64,000 nt of DNA from contig NZ_SOSI01000003.1 in assembly GCF_029760855.1 (NCBI RefSeq), forward strand, positions 248,001-312,000, in the 5' to 3' direction. The DNA is from Erythrobacter litoralis (lineage in GTDB: Bacteria > Pseudomonadota > Alphaproteobacteria > Sphingomonadales > Sphingomonadaceae). Below the pieces are notes generated by a model. The model did no database searches, was not told the origin of the DNA, and was given only the letters and a program-made list of their open reading frames with translations. The translations under genes were made by a program, and so were the position numbers. Of this stretch, positions 55,770 to 64,000 are shown in pieces. The number at the start of each line of letters is the position of its first letter. Positions within the stretch are counted from its first letter, which is position 1.

Positions 55770-57097
55770 TCGGCTGCCTCCATCTCAAGCGGGAGCCGGG
55801 CATCTGCAACATCGTCAAAGCATCCGCCAGTACTAGCCAGCTTTGCTGGCTTGCCCGTATAGGCTTGCCAACGCTTTACGATAGTGTCGCAATAGATGGG
55901 ATCGAACTCGATAAGCCGCGCCGTGCGTCCTGTCTTTTCCGAGGCAATAAGTGTGCTGCCTGAACCGCCGAACCCGTCGAGCACGATCTCGCCGCGCTTG
56001 GAGCAGTCCATGATAGCATCGGCAATGAGCGCGACCGGTTTGACCGTTGGATGCATGGCAAGTTCCTCGGCCCGATCGGCCCCGATGGAGCTAATGCCGG
56101 CATAATCCCAGACGTTGGTCCGATAGCGACCCGTTTCGCCAAGACCGAAGCTGTTCGTGTGCGGCGCGGTGCCTTGCTTGAACACGAAGATGAGCTCGTG
56201 CTTCGAACGATAAAATGCGCCCATCCCGCCGTTAGTCTTGTTCCAGACCACGAGGTTCTTGAGTTCGGTAAATGCTTCACCGCCCGCTACAAGGAGTTCG
56301 CCCATGTGGCGCCAGTCCATGCAAACAAAAGCAATGGCGCCATCGCGCATCACCCGGCTCATGTTCCCTAGCGTATCTCCGAGAAAACAAGTGAACTCAC
56401 TCTCGCTCATCTCTCCGCTAGCAAAGGCAAACTCGCGGTGCTTGACCGAGCCAAGACCACAGACATTGCCGTCGATCGCGACATTATAAGGCGGGTCAGT
56501 GAACACGAGATCGGCTCTTTTGCCGTCCATGAGCCTGTCCATCGCTGCCGGATCGCGAGTATCGCCGCATAGCAGTCGGTGACGCCCAAGTTCCCATATG
56601 TCGCCAGCGCGTGTCACCGGATCACCCGAGAGCTCGGGCACAGCGTCCTCGGCCCCGTCCCTTGTCTCGGGATCAGCTTCTCTGGCATCGACAAGCGCGA
56701 AGTCGACCTCGGCGAGGCTGAACCCGGTCACCTCGATATCGAACTCGAGATCGACCAGCGCCTGGAGCTCGATAGCGAGGATTTCCTTGTCCCAGCCTGC
56801 ATTGAGCGCGAGCTTGTTGTCCGCCAAAACATAAGCGCGGCGCTCTTCCTCACTTAGATGCGATAGCGCCAGCGTCGGTACCCGTTTCAATCCGAGGAGC
56901 TTTGCCGCCTCGACCCTGCCGTGGCCGGCGATGATCTCGCCATTGTCCGACACGAGCACGGGGTTGGTGAATCCGAACCGGTCGATCGAAGCCGCGATCT
57001 GCTTCACCTGCTTTTTGGAATGCGTGCGCGCGTTGCGTGCATACGGTTTGAGCGAGGCGACATCCCACTCGACTAACTGCGAACCTGAACCCTTCAT
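55766..57097 (-). CDS. ParB-domain DNA methyltransferase
   Basis: 443 residues from ATG 57097. The first 110 residues are a ParB/Srx-type domain (VEWDVASLKPYARNARTHSK, then GEIIAGHGRVEAAKLLG). The rest is an adenine-specific DNA methyltransferase with FTDPPYNV (motif IV) placed before DGFGGSGST (motif I), the beta-class order. No partner endonuclease is visible. A longer start at 57298 overlaps the divergent XRE gene and is not supported. It methylates N6-adenine or N4-cytosine at an unknown site and heads the leftward operon of the island. Confidence 0.93.
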   Translation of the reverse strand: MKGSGSQLVEWDVASLKPYARNARTHSKKQVKQIAASIDRFGFTNPVLVSDNGEIIAGHGRVEAAKLLGLKRVPTLALSHLSEEERRAYVLADNKLALNAGWDKEILAIELQALVDLEFDIEVTGFSLAEVDFALVDAREADPETRDGAEDAVPELSGDPVTRAGDIWELGRHRLLCGDTRDPAAMDRLMDGKRADLVFTDPPYNVAIDGNVCGLGSVKHREFAFASGEMSESEFTCFLGDTLGNMSRVMRDGAIAFVCMDWRHMGELLVAGGEAFTELKNLVVWNKTNGGMGAFYRSKHELIFVFKQGTAPHTNSFGLGETGRYRTNVWDYAGISSIGADRAEELAMHPTVKPVALIADAIMDCSKRGEIVLDGFGGSGSTLIASEKTGRTARLIEFDPIYCDTIVKRWQAYTGKPAKLASTGGCFDDVADARLPLEMEAAE

Positions 57098-57132
57098 CGA
57101 ATCATCCTTCGGCTGCCGATTTCGTATACATA

Positions 57133-57191
57133 GATTGAACGCTTGCTTGCTACAACCAGGTCTGTATGATTGTGCACAACTCGATTGAACG
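57133..57191. promoter_or_regulatory. Divergent promoter region with GATTGAACG repeats
   Basis: GATTGAACG occurs at 57133-57141 and 57183-57191, 50 bases apart, between the methyltransferase and the XRE regulator. It is a likely operator of the XRE protein. GAGAGG before ATG 57206 is the ribosome binding site. Confidence 0.5.
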
Positions 57192-57205
57192 AGAGAGGTC
57201 CAGTC

Positions 57206-57535
57206 ATGAGCTTCGCCCATCGCTTGCGCGAACAGCGCATGGCCAAACGCATGTCGCTTCAAGACGTCGCGACAGCGGTCGGCATATCCAAAGCCCACGT
57301 ATTCAACCTGGAAAAGGCAAAGACGAGCAATCCCTCCATGGAGCTCGTCATGAAACTCGCCGAACTCTTTCGGGTGCGCGTGACCGACCTCGTGGGCGAC
57401 AATCCCGAGGCTGCGGATCAGCCGGCGGAGATGGTCGCCATGTTTCGCGACTTCAAGGCGCTCGATGAGGATGATCGCGAGGCCATCCGCCTGATGATGG
57501 ATAGTTTAAGGAAGCGTCGGGAAAAGCAGGCTTGA
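57206..57535 (+). CDS. XRE-family transcriptional regulator
   Basis: 109 residues from ATG 57206. The HTH at about residues 5-60 contains RLREQRMAKRMSLQDVATAVGISKAHVFNLEKAK, followed by a short helix with DRE/ARR charges. An acidic stretch separates it from a basic C-terminal end (MDSLRKRREKQA). It is divergent from the methyltransferase operon and coupled by a TTGA overlap to an ImmA/IrrE-like protease gene. This resembles ImmR/ImmA regulatory pairs of mobile elements. It probably represses the island until the protease degrades it. Confidence 0.88.
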   Translation: MSFAHRLREQRMAKRMSLQDVATAVGISKAHVFNLEKAKTSNPSMELVMKLAELFRVRVTDLVGDNPEAADQPAEMVAMFRDFKALDEDDREAIRLMMDSLRKRREKQA

Positions 57536-58353
57536 CCCTCGACCGCATCGAGCTCGACGGAGTGGGGTCGCCAGCCAGGCTGGCAGATCGCATTCACGAG
57601 CTTGCGCCGGATCTCCCCCTGAAGTTCGACATTAAGGCCCTATGCCACCAGCTCGACATCCATGAGATCCGAGAAATCGATACTTCTGCCTATGAAGCAG
57701 CCATTATCATGGACGAGTACAAGGCCGACGGGTCAATCCTCCTGGCCCGCTCAAGCGGCGCGAAGAGAAAGCGCTTCTCGATCGGGCACGAGCTTGGTCA
57801 TTTTGTTCTGCCCACGCATCTTCCTAAGAGCGGCGGGTTTTCCTGCTCGCATAGCGATTTGAAGAGCGATAGCGCGGCAGCGAAGAACCGGCATGCGCGG
57901 ACGGAGGCCGAGGCCAATCGCTTCGCCGCGCACTTGCTCATGCCGCCACGCAAAATCCGCGCAAATCTAACCACTCCGCAGCCCGATCTAAGCGAGATCG
58001 TCAGGCTCGCCGATGAATTCTTTGTCAGCAAGGAAGCGATGGCCCGTAGTTATGTCGATGCACACCGCGAAACCCTGGCGCTTGTTTTCCTGCACCGCGG
58101 CAAGATCGCGCGCTTCTACAAACCCGATGATTTCCCGTTCATCGACGTTACAATCGGAGCAGAGGTGCCGGAAGATTCCGTCGCAACCGATCATGGGCTC
58201 GCTCCGGCACAAATTTCGGAAATGGAAGAGTGTGACCCCAGCACCTGGCTGGGCGAATGGTCGCAGCGCAAGGTCGGCATGCTGAGCGAGCAAGTGCTCG
58301 CTCAGCGCGATGGTCACGCGATGGTTCTGCTCCACGCTGAACTGGCGGAATAG
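57532..58353 (+). CDS. ImmA/IrrE-family metallopeptidase
   Basis: 273 residues from a TTG start that overlaps the XRE stop. The HEXXH zinc motif is HELGH in KRFSIGHELGHFVLP, and EAEANRFAAHLLMPPRKI is the following conserved stretch. This is the IrrE/ImmA (COG2856) fold. These proteases cleave XRE repressors such as ImmR to derepress mobile elements or respond to DNA damage. The C-terminal 90 residues have no known motif. The pairing with the XRE gene is strong context. Confidence 0.9.
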   Translation: MTLDRIELDGVGSPARLADRIHELAPDLPLKFDIKALCHQLDIHEIREIDTSAYEAAIIMDEYKADGSILLARSSGAKRKRFSIGHELGHFVLPTHLPKSGGFSCSHSDLKSDSAAAKNRHARTEAEANRFAAHLLMPPRKIRANLTTPQPDLSEIVRLADEFFVSKEAMARSYVDAHRETLALVFLHRGKIARFYKPDDFPFIDVTIGAEVPEDSVATDHGLAPAQISEMEECDPSTWLGEWSQRKVGMLSEQVLAQRDGHAMVLLHAELAE

Positions 58354-58388
58354 ACACGCAAGCTTATTCGCTGTTCGAGGAACTCACG

Positions 58389-58560
58389 TTCCCTGATCTG
58401 CCGATCGATCTACCCTGATCCCGAGAACGCAATTCCCTGTTCTGCACGCAGGGAATTTCGTCGTGTAATCGCAGAATTCTGCGGATTTGAGAGCTATCCA
58501 AAACCATGCCGATGGCCGAAAAACCTCTGTTTCCCTGTAGATTCCCTGTAAATCAGGGAA
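58389..58560. repeat. TTCCCTG/CAGGGAA repeat cluster at the right edge of the island
   Basis: TTCCCTG at 58389, 58433, 58531 and 58542, and CAGGGAA at 58449 and 58554, form direct and inverted copies. The 58433/58449 pair is an inverted repeat with a 9-base loop, and the pair at 58542/58554 another. They lie between the metallopeptidase and the Nramp-like gene. The whole gap 58354-58726 has no gene. Such clusters near mobile DNA resemble integrase or recombinase binding arms, but none is shown. Confidence 0.7.
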
Positions 58561-58726
58561 AACATGGTGGAGAGCGGTTCGCAGATGACTGCCTGCTCCG
58601 CCACTGACGCAGTGACTGTGAGCTACGTCTAGCCCGATCTAGACTCGAAAAAGCTTTCGCTGTCGGAATCCAACAAGCGCTCCGTGCTTCAGTGTCCCAA
58701 CCGCTCGCGCTTTCTTCGGACATTCG

Positions 58727-59932
58727 TCAGCCTAAGAACTTCGCAACCTGTTGAACGGCTAGGATGAGAAACAACAGCGCCGATCCGGCGAGCGTTACAT
58801 TGGCGACCACGCCGTTGCGAGCCTCGGCGGGCATGCGTTCCGAGTTGTTCAACATTAGCAAGGTTATGGCGAGGAACGGCATGAATAGCGCTCCGAACGC
58901 GCCATAGACGATCACGAGCAGCAAGGGGCGATCCGCAAAAAGCAGGACCATTGGCGGGAATGTCAGCCATGTGAGATAGAAGCGATAGGCGTTGCTTCCC
59001 TCGTGTCCGCCTTCGCCGCGGCCTTTCAACTGGTACCACCAGTCGGAAAAGAACAGGCTCATTCCTTGCCATACGCCAAGGAGAGACGAGAGCGATGTGG
59101 CCGCAAACCCGACCAGGAACAGGATGGCGATGGTCGGTCCGAAACGCGCTGCCAGTACATCCGACAAGCCGAGCAACCCCCGGTCGCCGTCTTCCAGAGC
59201 AATTCCCGCAGAATAGAGAAGCTCGGCGCCCACAATCAACATCGCGATGACGAAAAGCCCGGTCACGATATAGGCGATGGAATTGTCGACTCGCATCATC
59301 GGCAGCCAAGGTGTTCCGCGCCAGCCCTTGGCCTGCGTCCAGTAGCCATAGGCTGCGGTGGTAATCGTGCCGCCGACCCCACCGATCAGGCCGAGCGTGT
59401 AGAACAGCGAGTCTTCGGGAAGCTGGAAGGTCATGCCGCGGACAATATCCGGCAAGCTTGGCGCGACGAGGATTGCGAGACCGGTCATGATGACAAACAT
59501 CGTGCCGACAAGGACTTTCATGACCGCTTCGAACGTCTCGTATCGATTGAACCAGACAAATACGAAGCCGAACACGCCCGCGACCATCGCCCAACTCCGA
59601 AGCGAGAGACCGGGAAACAAAGCAGTGAGCGGCAAGGCGGTGGCGCTCATGGCGGTTGCTCCGTAGATGAAACCCCAAATCACGACGTAGATGCCGAAAT
59701 ACCAGCTCGTCCAACGGCCGAGCGAACGCCAGCCGGCGAGGATCGTCGAACCGGTAGCGAGGTGATAGCGGGCCGATCCTTCGGACAGTGCGATCTTGAC
59801 GATGCAGCCCACCACGGCAGCCCAAAGAAGCGCGTAGCCGAAGCGCGAACCTGCGATTAGCGTAGCGACGAGATCCCCCGCCCCGACGCCGGTCGCCGCG
59901 ACGACAATGCCCGGACCGAGATGACGCCACAT
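58727..59932 (-). CDS. Nramp-like transporter, atypical
   Basis: 401 residues with about 11 helices, resembling Nramp/MntH transporters: an opening LGPGIVVAATGVGAGDL, EGSARYHLATG, and YGYWTQAKGW in the region of helix 6. The DPGN metal-site motif of classic Nramp proteins is replaced by GVGAGD and the helix 6 MPH motif is missing, so the metal or substrate is likely different (compare Nramp-related magnesium transporters). AGG precedes the ATG at a short distance. A mostly overlapping reading frame on the same strand is a shadow. A promoter region of about 250 bases to the right separates it from the pump genes. Confidence 0.85.
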   Translation of the reverse strand: MWRHLGPGIVVAATGVGAGDLVATLIAGSRFGYALLWAAVVGCIVKIALSEGSARYHLATGSTILAGWRSLGRWTSWYFGIYVVIWGFIYGATAMSATALPLTALFPGLSLRSWAMVAGVFGFVFVWFNRYETFEAVMKVLVGTMFVIMTGLAILVAPSLPDIVRGMTFQLPEDSLFYTLGLIGGVGGTITTAAYGYWTQAKGWRGTPWLPMMRVDNSIAYIVTGLFVIAMLIVGAELLYSAGIALEDGDRGLLGLSDVLAARFGPTIAILFLVGFAATSLSSLLGVWQGMSLFFSDWWYQLKGRGEGGHEGSNAYRFYLTWLTFPPMVLLFADRPLLLVIVYGAFGALFMPFLAITLLMLNNSERMPAEARNGVVANVTLAGSALLFLILAVQQVAKFLG

Positions 59933-60182
59933 CTTTCCACGCGTCGGCGGAACCGTGTTCGCGTCGGAACCGGTAGGATCGTCGATGTCGGGTCCCGGAT
60001 CTGCGTTGCTATTCTGGGCTATGATAAGCTTTCTCCCGAAACGGCCTTAGATTTGTCCGGTTCGGAACGATAGGCAAGTGAGGGTCGAAAGTACCCGTTC
60101 ACACAGTTTGAGAAACTTGGCCGAACAGGTGTGGAAACCGCTGTTCGCCGTTTGATAGTGCTGCGCTTACTTCTTTATGCCT

Positions 60183-63100
60183 TCAGCTTGCGCTTTTCGC
60201 CTCTGTTCCGCCTTCGCCAGTCCGATCGCGCGCCACCAACGTATACAGCGCAGGTACCATGAACACGGTAAAGAGCGTCCCGACCAGCAGTCCGAAACCG
60301 AGCGTGAAACTGATTGCAAAGCGCGACCCTGCGCCGGGGCCGCTCCCTGCCACGATGAGCGGGATCACGCCCACGAAGGTCGAAATGGTCGTCATCATGA
60401 TCGAGCGGAAACGCAGACGCGCGGACTCCGCCATTGCTTCGCGTTTATCGAGACCGTTTTCGACCTGCTGCTGGTTCGCGACCTCGACCAGCAGAATACC
60501 GTGCCTGATGATCGCGCCGATCAGCGCCAGCAATCCGATTTGGGTGTAGATATTGATCGTCACGATCCCCGCCGCAAAGAAGAACAGCGCGCCGGCGATC
60601 GCCATCGGCACGGCCATGAACATGACTGCCGGATCGCGGAAACTCTCATACTGCGCGGACAGGACGAGATACATCAGCGCGACCGCAAGTCCGAAGGCGA
60701 CGAACAGCGAGGAGCTTTCGCCCACGAACTGGCGCGAACGGCCGGCGTAATCGACGGTGTAGTTTGCGGGCAGTCTTTCGTCCGCCGTGTCTTGCAGGAA
60801 CTGGATCGCTCGGCCCAGCGAGACGCCTTCCGCCGGGACACCAGAGATGATCGCGGCGTTCAGCTGGTTGAACCGTTTGAGTTGCCGCGGCTGGGTGCTC
60901 TGCTCGACCGTCACGAAAGTCGATAGCGGGATCAGTTCGCCGGACCGGGTGCGAACCTGATATTTGCTCAATTGCTCGACGGTCAGGCGCTCGGCGCGCT
61001 CGGCTTGGGGGATGACGCGATAGCTGCGACCGTCGAACGTGAAATAGTTGACGAACCCGCCCGACAGCATGGTCGAAAGATCGGTACCGACGGCTTCGAT
61101 ATCGACCCCCAGCGCTGCCGCACGGTCGCGATCGATCTGCAGCGAATACTGAGCCCGGTCGAATTTGAGATCGCTTTCGACGAAAGCGAACAGGCCGCTG
61201 GCGCGTGCAGCATCGAGCAGGCCTTGCGAGACGTCGAGCAAGGCTTCGGGATCGTCCACGGTTGAAACGATAAACTGGACTGGCGTACCCCCGCCCGACC
61301 CGGGCAGCGACGGGGGCGAAATGACCGCGGCCTGCAAGGCAGGGCTCTGCGCCGCAAGGCCTTGCAAGGGTCCTTGCAACTCCTGCTGCGTCTGGTCGCG
61401 GTTGCCCCAATCCTTCAGGACGATCCCGCCGAATGCGCTCGAGGACGCATCGCCCGGCTGGCCCCCGCCCGCTTGCATAAAGACGAGATCGACCGCTTCG
61501 TTTTGGCCAAGCCGGTTCGCAAGATTGTCGGTCGCACGCTCGAGAGCATCGATCGAACCGTTGGGATCGCCTTGGATACTTGTGATAAGGAAACCGCCAT
61601 CGTCGGGCGGCTCCAACTCGCTCTCGGCGGCGTTGTACGTAAGGTAAATACTGGCGATGATGCCAAGGCCGATGACCAGCATGATTTTCGCATGATCGAG
61701 CGCCTTTACCAGTAGCCGGTGATATCCGTCCGAGAACTTGCCGAACCACGTATCGACCCACTTGGCGAAGCGGTTCTTCTCATGGTCCTGTTTCAGCAGC
61801 TTGGCACACATCATCGGCGACAGGGTCAGCGCGACCACGCCGGAAAGCAGCGTCGCACTCGCTACCGTGTAAGCGAATTCGGTGAACAGCGATCCGGTCA
61901 GTCCGCCCATGAAACCGATCGGCGCGAATACGGCGAGCACGACGATATTCATGGCAATGATGGTCTTGCCGAGCTCGCGCACGGTCTGCTTCGCCGCGTC
62001 TTCGGGCTCGCACCCCTCTTCGATCAGGCGCGCCGCATTCTCAACCACGATGATTCCATCGTCGACCAGGATACCGATGGCAAGGATCAGCGCGAGCAGC
62101 GTCAAAAGATTGATCGAGAAGCCCAGCGCCTGCATCAGGAAGAACGCCCCGACTAGCGCGATGGGCATGGTGACGGCGGGGACAATAGCGGAACGGACCG
62201 AACCGAGGAACAGGTAGATAACCACCGCCACGATCGCCAACGCGAGGAACAGCGACTGGATCACCGATCCGATCGAACTTTCGATCGCCTCGGTCGCATC
62301 GTAAACCACCTCGAAGGTAACCGCTTCGGGCAATTGTTCGCGAATGTCGGGCAGCAAATCGCGGACCTCCCCCACGGCGCTGAGAATATTCGCCGTCGGG
62401 GACACTTCGATGGCCATGAACACCACAGGCTCGCCTTCGACCTTGACCGAACTGTCGTAGGTCTCCGCGCCCAGCATGGTGTCGGCGACATCGCCGAGCC
62501 GAACGATAGCGCCGTCTTCCTCGCGGATCACAAGATCGTCGAAGTCTTCTGGTGACGTCAGATTGGTATTGGCCTCGATCGGGATCGAGAGCGTCGATCC
62601 CTTGGTGGAACCGACAGCGGCAAGGAAATTGTTGCTCGAGAGCGCGGTCCGCACTTCGCCCGGCGTGACGCCGAACGCCACCATCCGGTCGGGATCGAGC
62701 CAGATACGCATGGCGAGCGACCCGGCACCCTGCACGGCCGCCTGCTGGACACCCTCGGCCGTTTCCAGCCGCGGCTTGACCGCGCGGTTCAGGTAATCGG
62801 TGATTTCCTCGCGGCTCAGAATATCGCTCTGAAACGCGATATACATCGCCGCCTGATCGCCGCCGGTGCGTACCGTCAGCACCGGGTTTTCGGATTGGGC
62901 AGGCAGCTGGTTCTGCACCTGATTGATCTTGGTCAGGATTTCCGCGACCGCATCGTTGGGTGGATAGCCCAGATCCAGCCTCACATTGATCGTGCTCGAT
63001 CCTTGGCTGCTGGTGCTTTCGAGATAATCGATACCCTCCGCCGTCGCGATCGCCTGTTCAAGCGGCGTGGTGATGAAGCCACGCACCAGGTCGGCATTCG

Positions 63101-63260
63101 CGCCGACATAGGGAGTATTGATGGTAATCGTCGTCGACGTCGTATCAGGATACTGGCGCACGCTCAGCGCCGTCGCTGCCTGCAGGCCGAACAGCACGAT
63201 CACCATGCTGACGACAAGGGCGAGAACCGGTCTCTCGATGAAGCGCTGGAGGAAGTTCAC
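60183..63260 (-). CDS. RND efflux permease (HAE1/AcrB-like)
   Basis: 1025 residues, the usual size of AcrB-like pumps. The N-terminal segment NFLQRFIERPVLALVVSM starts helix 1. ILVDDGIIVVENAARLIEEG, with two Asp residues in helix 4, is the proton relay. The rest has SSSQGSSTINVRL-type and SFVGESSSLF-type loops and the twelve-helix layout. It exports hydrophobic drugs or lipids from the periplasm with an adaptor and a TolC-type channel. The ATG overlaps the stop of the adaptor gene (ATGA). No outer-membrane channel gene is in the window. Confidence 0.96.
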   Translation of the reverse strand: MNFLQRFIERPVLALVVSMVIVLFGLQAATALSVRQYPDTTSTTITINTPYVGANADLVRGFITTPLEQAIATAEGIDYLESTSSQGSSTINVRLDLGYPPNDAVAEILTKINQVQNQLPAQSENPVLTVRTGGDQAAMYIAFQSDILSREEITDYLNRAVKPRLETAEGVQQAAVQGAGSLAMRIWLDPDRMVAFGVTPGEVRTALSSNNFLAAVGSTKGSTLSIPIEANTNLTSPEDFDDLVIREEDGAIVRLGDVADTMLGAETYDSSVKVEGEPVVFMAIEVSPTANILSAVGEVRDLLPDIREQLPEAVTFEVVYDATEAIESSIGSVIQSLFLALAIVAVVIYLFLGSVRSAIVPAVTMPIALVGAFFLMQALGFSINLLTLLALILAIGILVDDGIIVVENAARLIEEGCEPEDAAKQTVRELGKTIIAMNIVVLAVFAPIGFMGGLTGSLFTEFAYTVASATLLSGVVALTLSPMMCAKLLKQDHEKNRFAKWVDTWFGKFSDGYHRLLVKALDHAKIMLVIGLGIIASIYLTYNAAESELEPPDDGGFLITSIQGDPNGSIDALERATDNLANRLGQNEAVDLVFMQAGGGQPGDASSSAFGGIVLKDWGNRDQTQQELQGPLQGLAAQSPALQAAVISPPSLPGSGGGTPVQFIVSTVDDPEALLDVSQGLLDAARASGLFAFVESDLKFDRAQYSLQIDRDRAAALGVDIEAVGTDLSTMLSGGFVNYFTFDGRSYRVIPQAERAERLTVEQLSKYQVRTRSGELIPLSTFVTVEQSTQPRQLKRFNQLNAAIISGVPAEGVSLGRAIQFLQDTADERLPANYTVDYAGRSRQFVGESSSLFVAFGLAVALMYLVLSAQYESFRDPAVMFMAVPMAIAGALFFFAAGIVTINIYTQIGLLALIGAIIRHGILLVEVANQQQVENGLDKREAMAESARLRFRSIMMTTISTFVGVIPLIVAGSGPGAGSRFAISFTLGFGLLVGTLFTVFMVPALYTLVARDRTGEGGTEAKSAS

Positions 63261-64000
63261 GGGGTCTCCGGCACTGCCGGAACATCCTGAAGCGGCTCAT
63301 TCTGCGACGGTATCAGGGGCGTTCCATCGCTGAGCTTGACCTGACCGGAAACCACGACCCGCTGGCCCGGCTCAATGCCTTCGAGGATGGCGATGTCGAG
63401 CCCGCGCCTCTCGCCTGTTTTCACGAATGCGCGCTTGGCGATAAATTTGGGCGCAGGCGGCCCGCCCTGCCCCGAAGATGCGTTTTCGCCCCCGCCGGAG
63501 CCGCCCCCACCTTGCCCGCCGCCGTCTTCTGCCTGCTGTTCGCGCTGCTTCCGAAGCGCCTCACGCTGTTCTTCGGTCGGTTCGGCGGCAAGGAATACCG
63601 AACTGCCATAGGCATTGAACACCACCGAAGTCGCAGGAACGCTCACGACCTCGCGCGATCGGCCCGTATCCAGCGTAACCTGTGCGAACTGCCCGGGCCG
63701 AATGCGCCCATCGCTGTTCGCGACCGTCGCCTGGACTGTGAAGTTGCGCGTTCCGGTCGCCACATCGGGATTGATCGCGGTGACCCGCCCGCCGATGATC
63801 TCATCGCCGAAGCCTTCCACTTTCGCTTCGATGCCCTGTCCCACGGAAACCGCCGCGATGCTGCCTTCGGGAAGCTCGAAATTGAGATAGAGCGGCGAGG
63901 GCTGCACAAGTTGCGCGATCGCGGTGCCGGGCGACAGGAATTGGCCTCGTTCCACCAGCCTGATGCCGAGTTGGCCGCTGAAGGGCGCACGGATCGTCTT
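63257..64000 (-). CDS. RND membrane fusion protein, 5' end outside window
   Basis: The frame is open to the right edge, so the N-terminus is missing. APFSGQLGIRLVERGQFLSPG is the lipoyl-like hairpin end, then NFELPEGSIAAVSVGQGI, GRVTAINPDVATGTRNFTVQA and RPGQFAQVTLDTG, all typical of HlyD/AcrA-type adaptors. A Gly-rich stretch of about 28 residues (GGGQGGGGSGGG-like) is inserted before the last beta domain, which is unusual. The stop overlaps the permease start. It bridges the RND pump and an outer-membrane channel. Confidence 0.93.
   Translation of the reverse strand, partial: KTIRAPFSGQLGIRLVERGQFLSPGTAIAQLVQPSPLYLNFELPEGSIAAVSVGQGIEAKVEGFGDEIIGGRVTAINPDVATGTRNFTVQATVANSDGRIRPGQFAQVTLDTGRSREVVSVPATSVVFNAYGSSVFLAAEPTEEQREALRKQREQQAEDGGGQGGGGSGGGENASSGQGGPPAPKFIAKRAFVKTGERRGLDIAILEGIEPGQRVVVSGQVKLSDGTPLIPSQNEPLQDVPAVPETP

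Noticed and set aside
58565..58610. tRNA-like end (GCGGTTCGCAGATG followed by CTCCGCCA)
   Set aside because: No pairable acceptor or T-stem; not accepted as a tRNA fragment or attachment site.
58689..59930. 413-codon minus-strand frame overlapping the Nramp-like gene
   Set aside because: Arg- and Ser-rich translation in another frame of a clear membrane transporter gene.

Overview
The window reads as a chromosome segment of an alphaproteobacterium of the order Sphingomonadales, probably Erythrobacteraceae. Evidence for this is a LOV-HWE histidine kinase of the type known from Erythrobacter litoralis, a TonB receptor coupled to a beta-propeller phytase, a DUF1134/EipA gene, TTG/GTG starts and fairly high GC. 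The assignment is inference; no rRNA is present. One tRNA-Ser(GCT) is seen and no CRISPR array.

Layout. 1-6450: end of an S41 protease, a blue-light two-component system, small envelope and stress genes (DUF3429, COG3650 lipoprotein, PNPOx-like stress protein, HPF-like protein) and a three-gene operon led by a membrane-anchored LuxR-type regulator. 6661-11541: accessory segment with a CshA/DUF11-type surface protein, a frameshifted DUF188 remnant, two tiny genes, an AT-richer module (DUF2726 nuclease-like protein, membrane protein, membrane-anchored GTPase) and an orphan ThiC C-terminal fragment. 11611-19586: thiC with its TPP riboswitch, a 1090-aa RTX protein, an aromatic aminotransferase, eipA and tRNA-Ser. 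19821-23060: serine-recombinase cassette (DUF3489-DUF2924-recombinase) and about 0.9 kb without genes.

23113-31808: a secreted multidomain nuclease with RTX repeats, then a TonB receptor translationally coupled to a phytase (phosphate scavenging from DNA and phytate). 31962-39766: a compact five-gene cluster (Ddl-like ATP-grasp, nucleotidyltransferase, sugar-transfer ATP-grasp, glycosyltransferase, flippase) that looks like a surface-glycan pathway using amide ligases, next to a second TonB receptor. 40338-48898: accessory region with a ParD-like antitoxin, an orphan VirD4-like coupling protein paired with an unknown protein, a STAND-type NTPase with 14 TPRs, an amber-interrupted gene remnant, and a TIR/deoxyribosyltransferase-like protein with a DUF2188 partner.

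49494-53965: two paralogous lipoproteins and an arsenic operon (arsR, arsC, arsB, arsH) with a duplicated operator-like site. 54037-58560: a mobile or defence-like island made of a ParB-methyltransferase, a DUF5681 protein and an unknown protein, divergent from an XRE regulator/ImmA protease pair and bordered by TTCCCTG/CAGGGAA repeats. 58727-64000: an atypical Nramp-family transporter and an RND efflux pump whose adaptor gene runs off the window.

The best candidates for undescribed systems are the two-ATP-grasp glycan cluster, the membrane GTPase/DUF2726 module, the STAND-TPR and TIR-like neighbourhood with the orphan VirD4 pair, and the ParB-methyltransferase island. All functional readings come from motif recognition; no database search was run.
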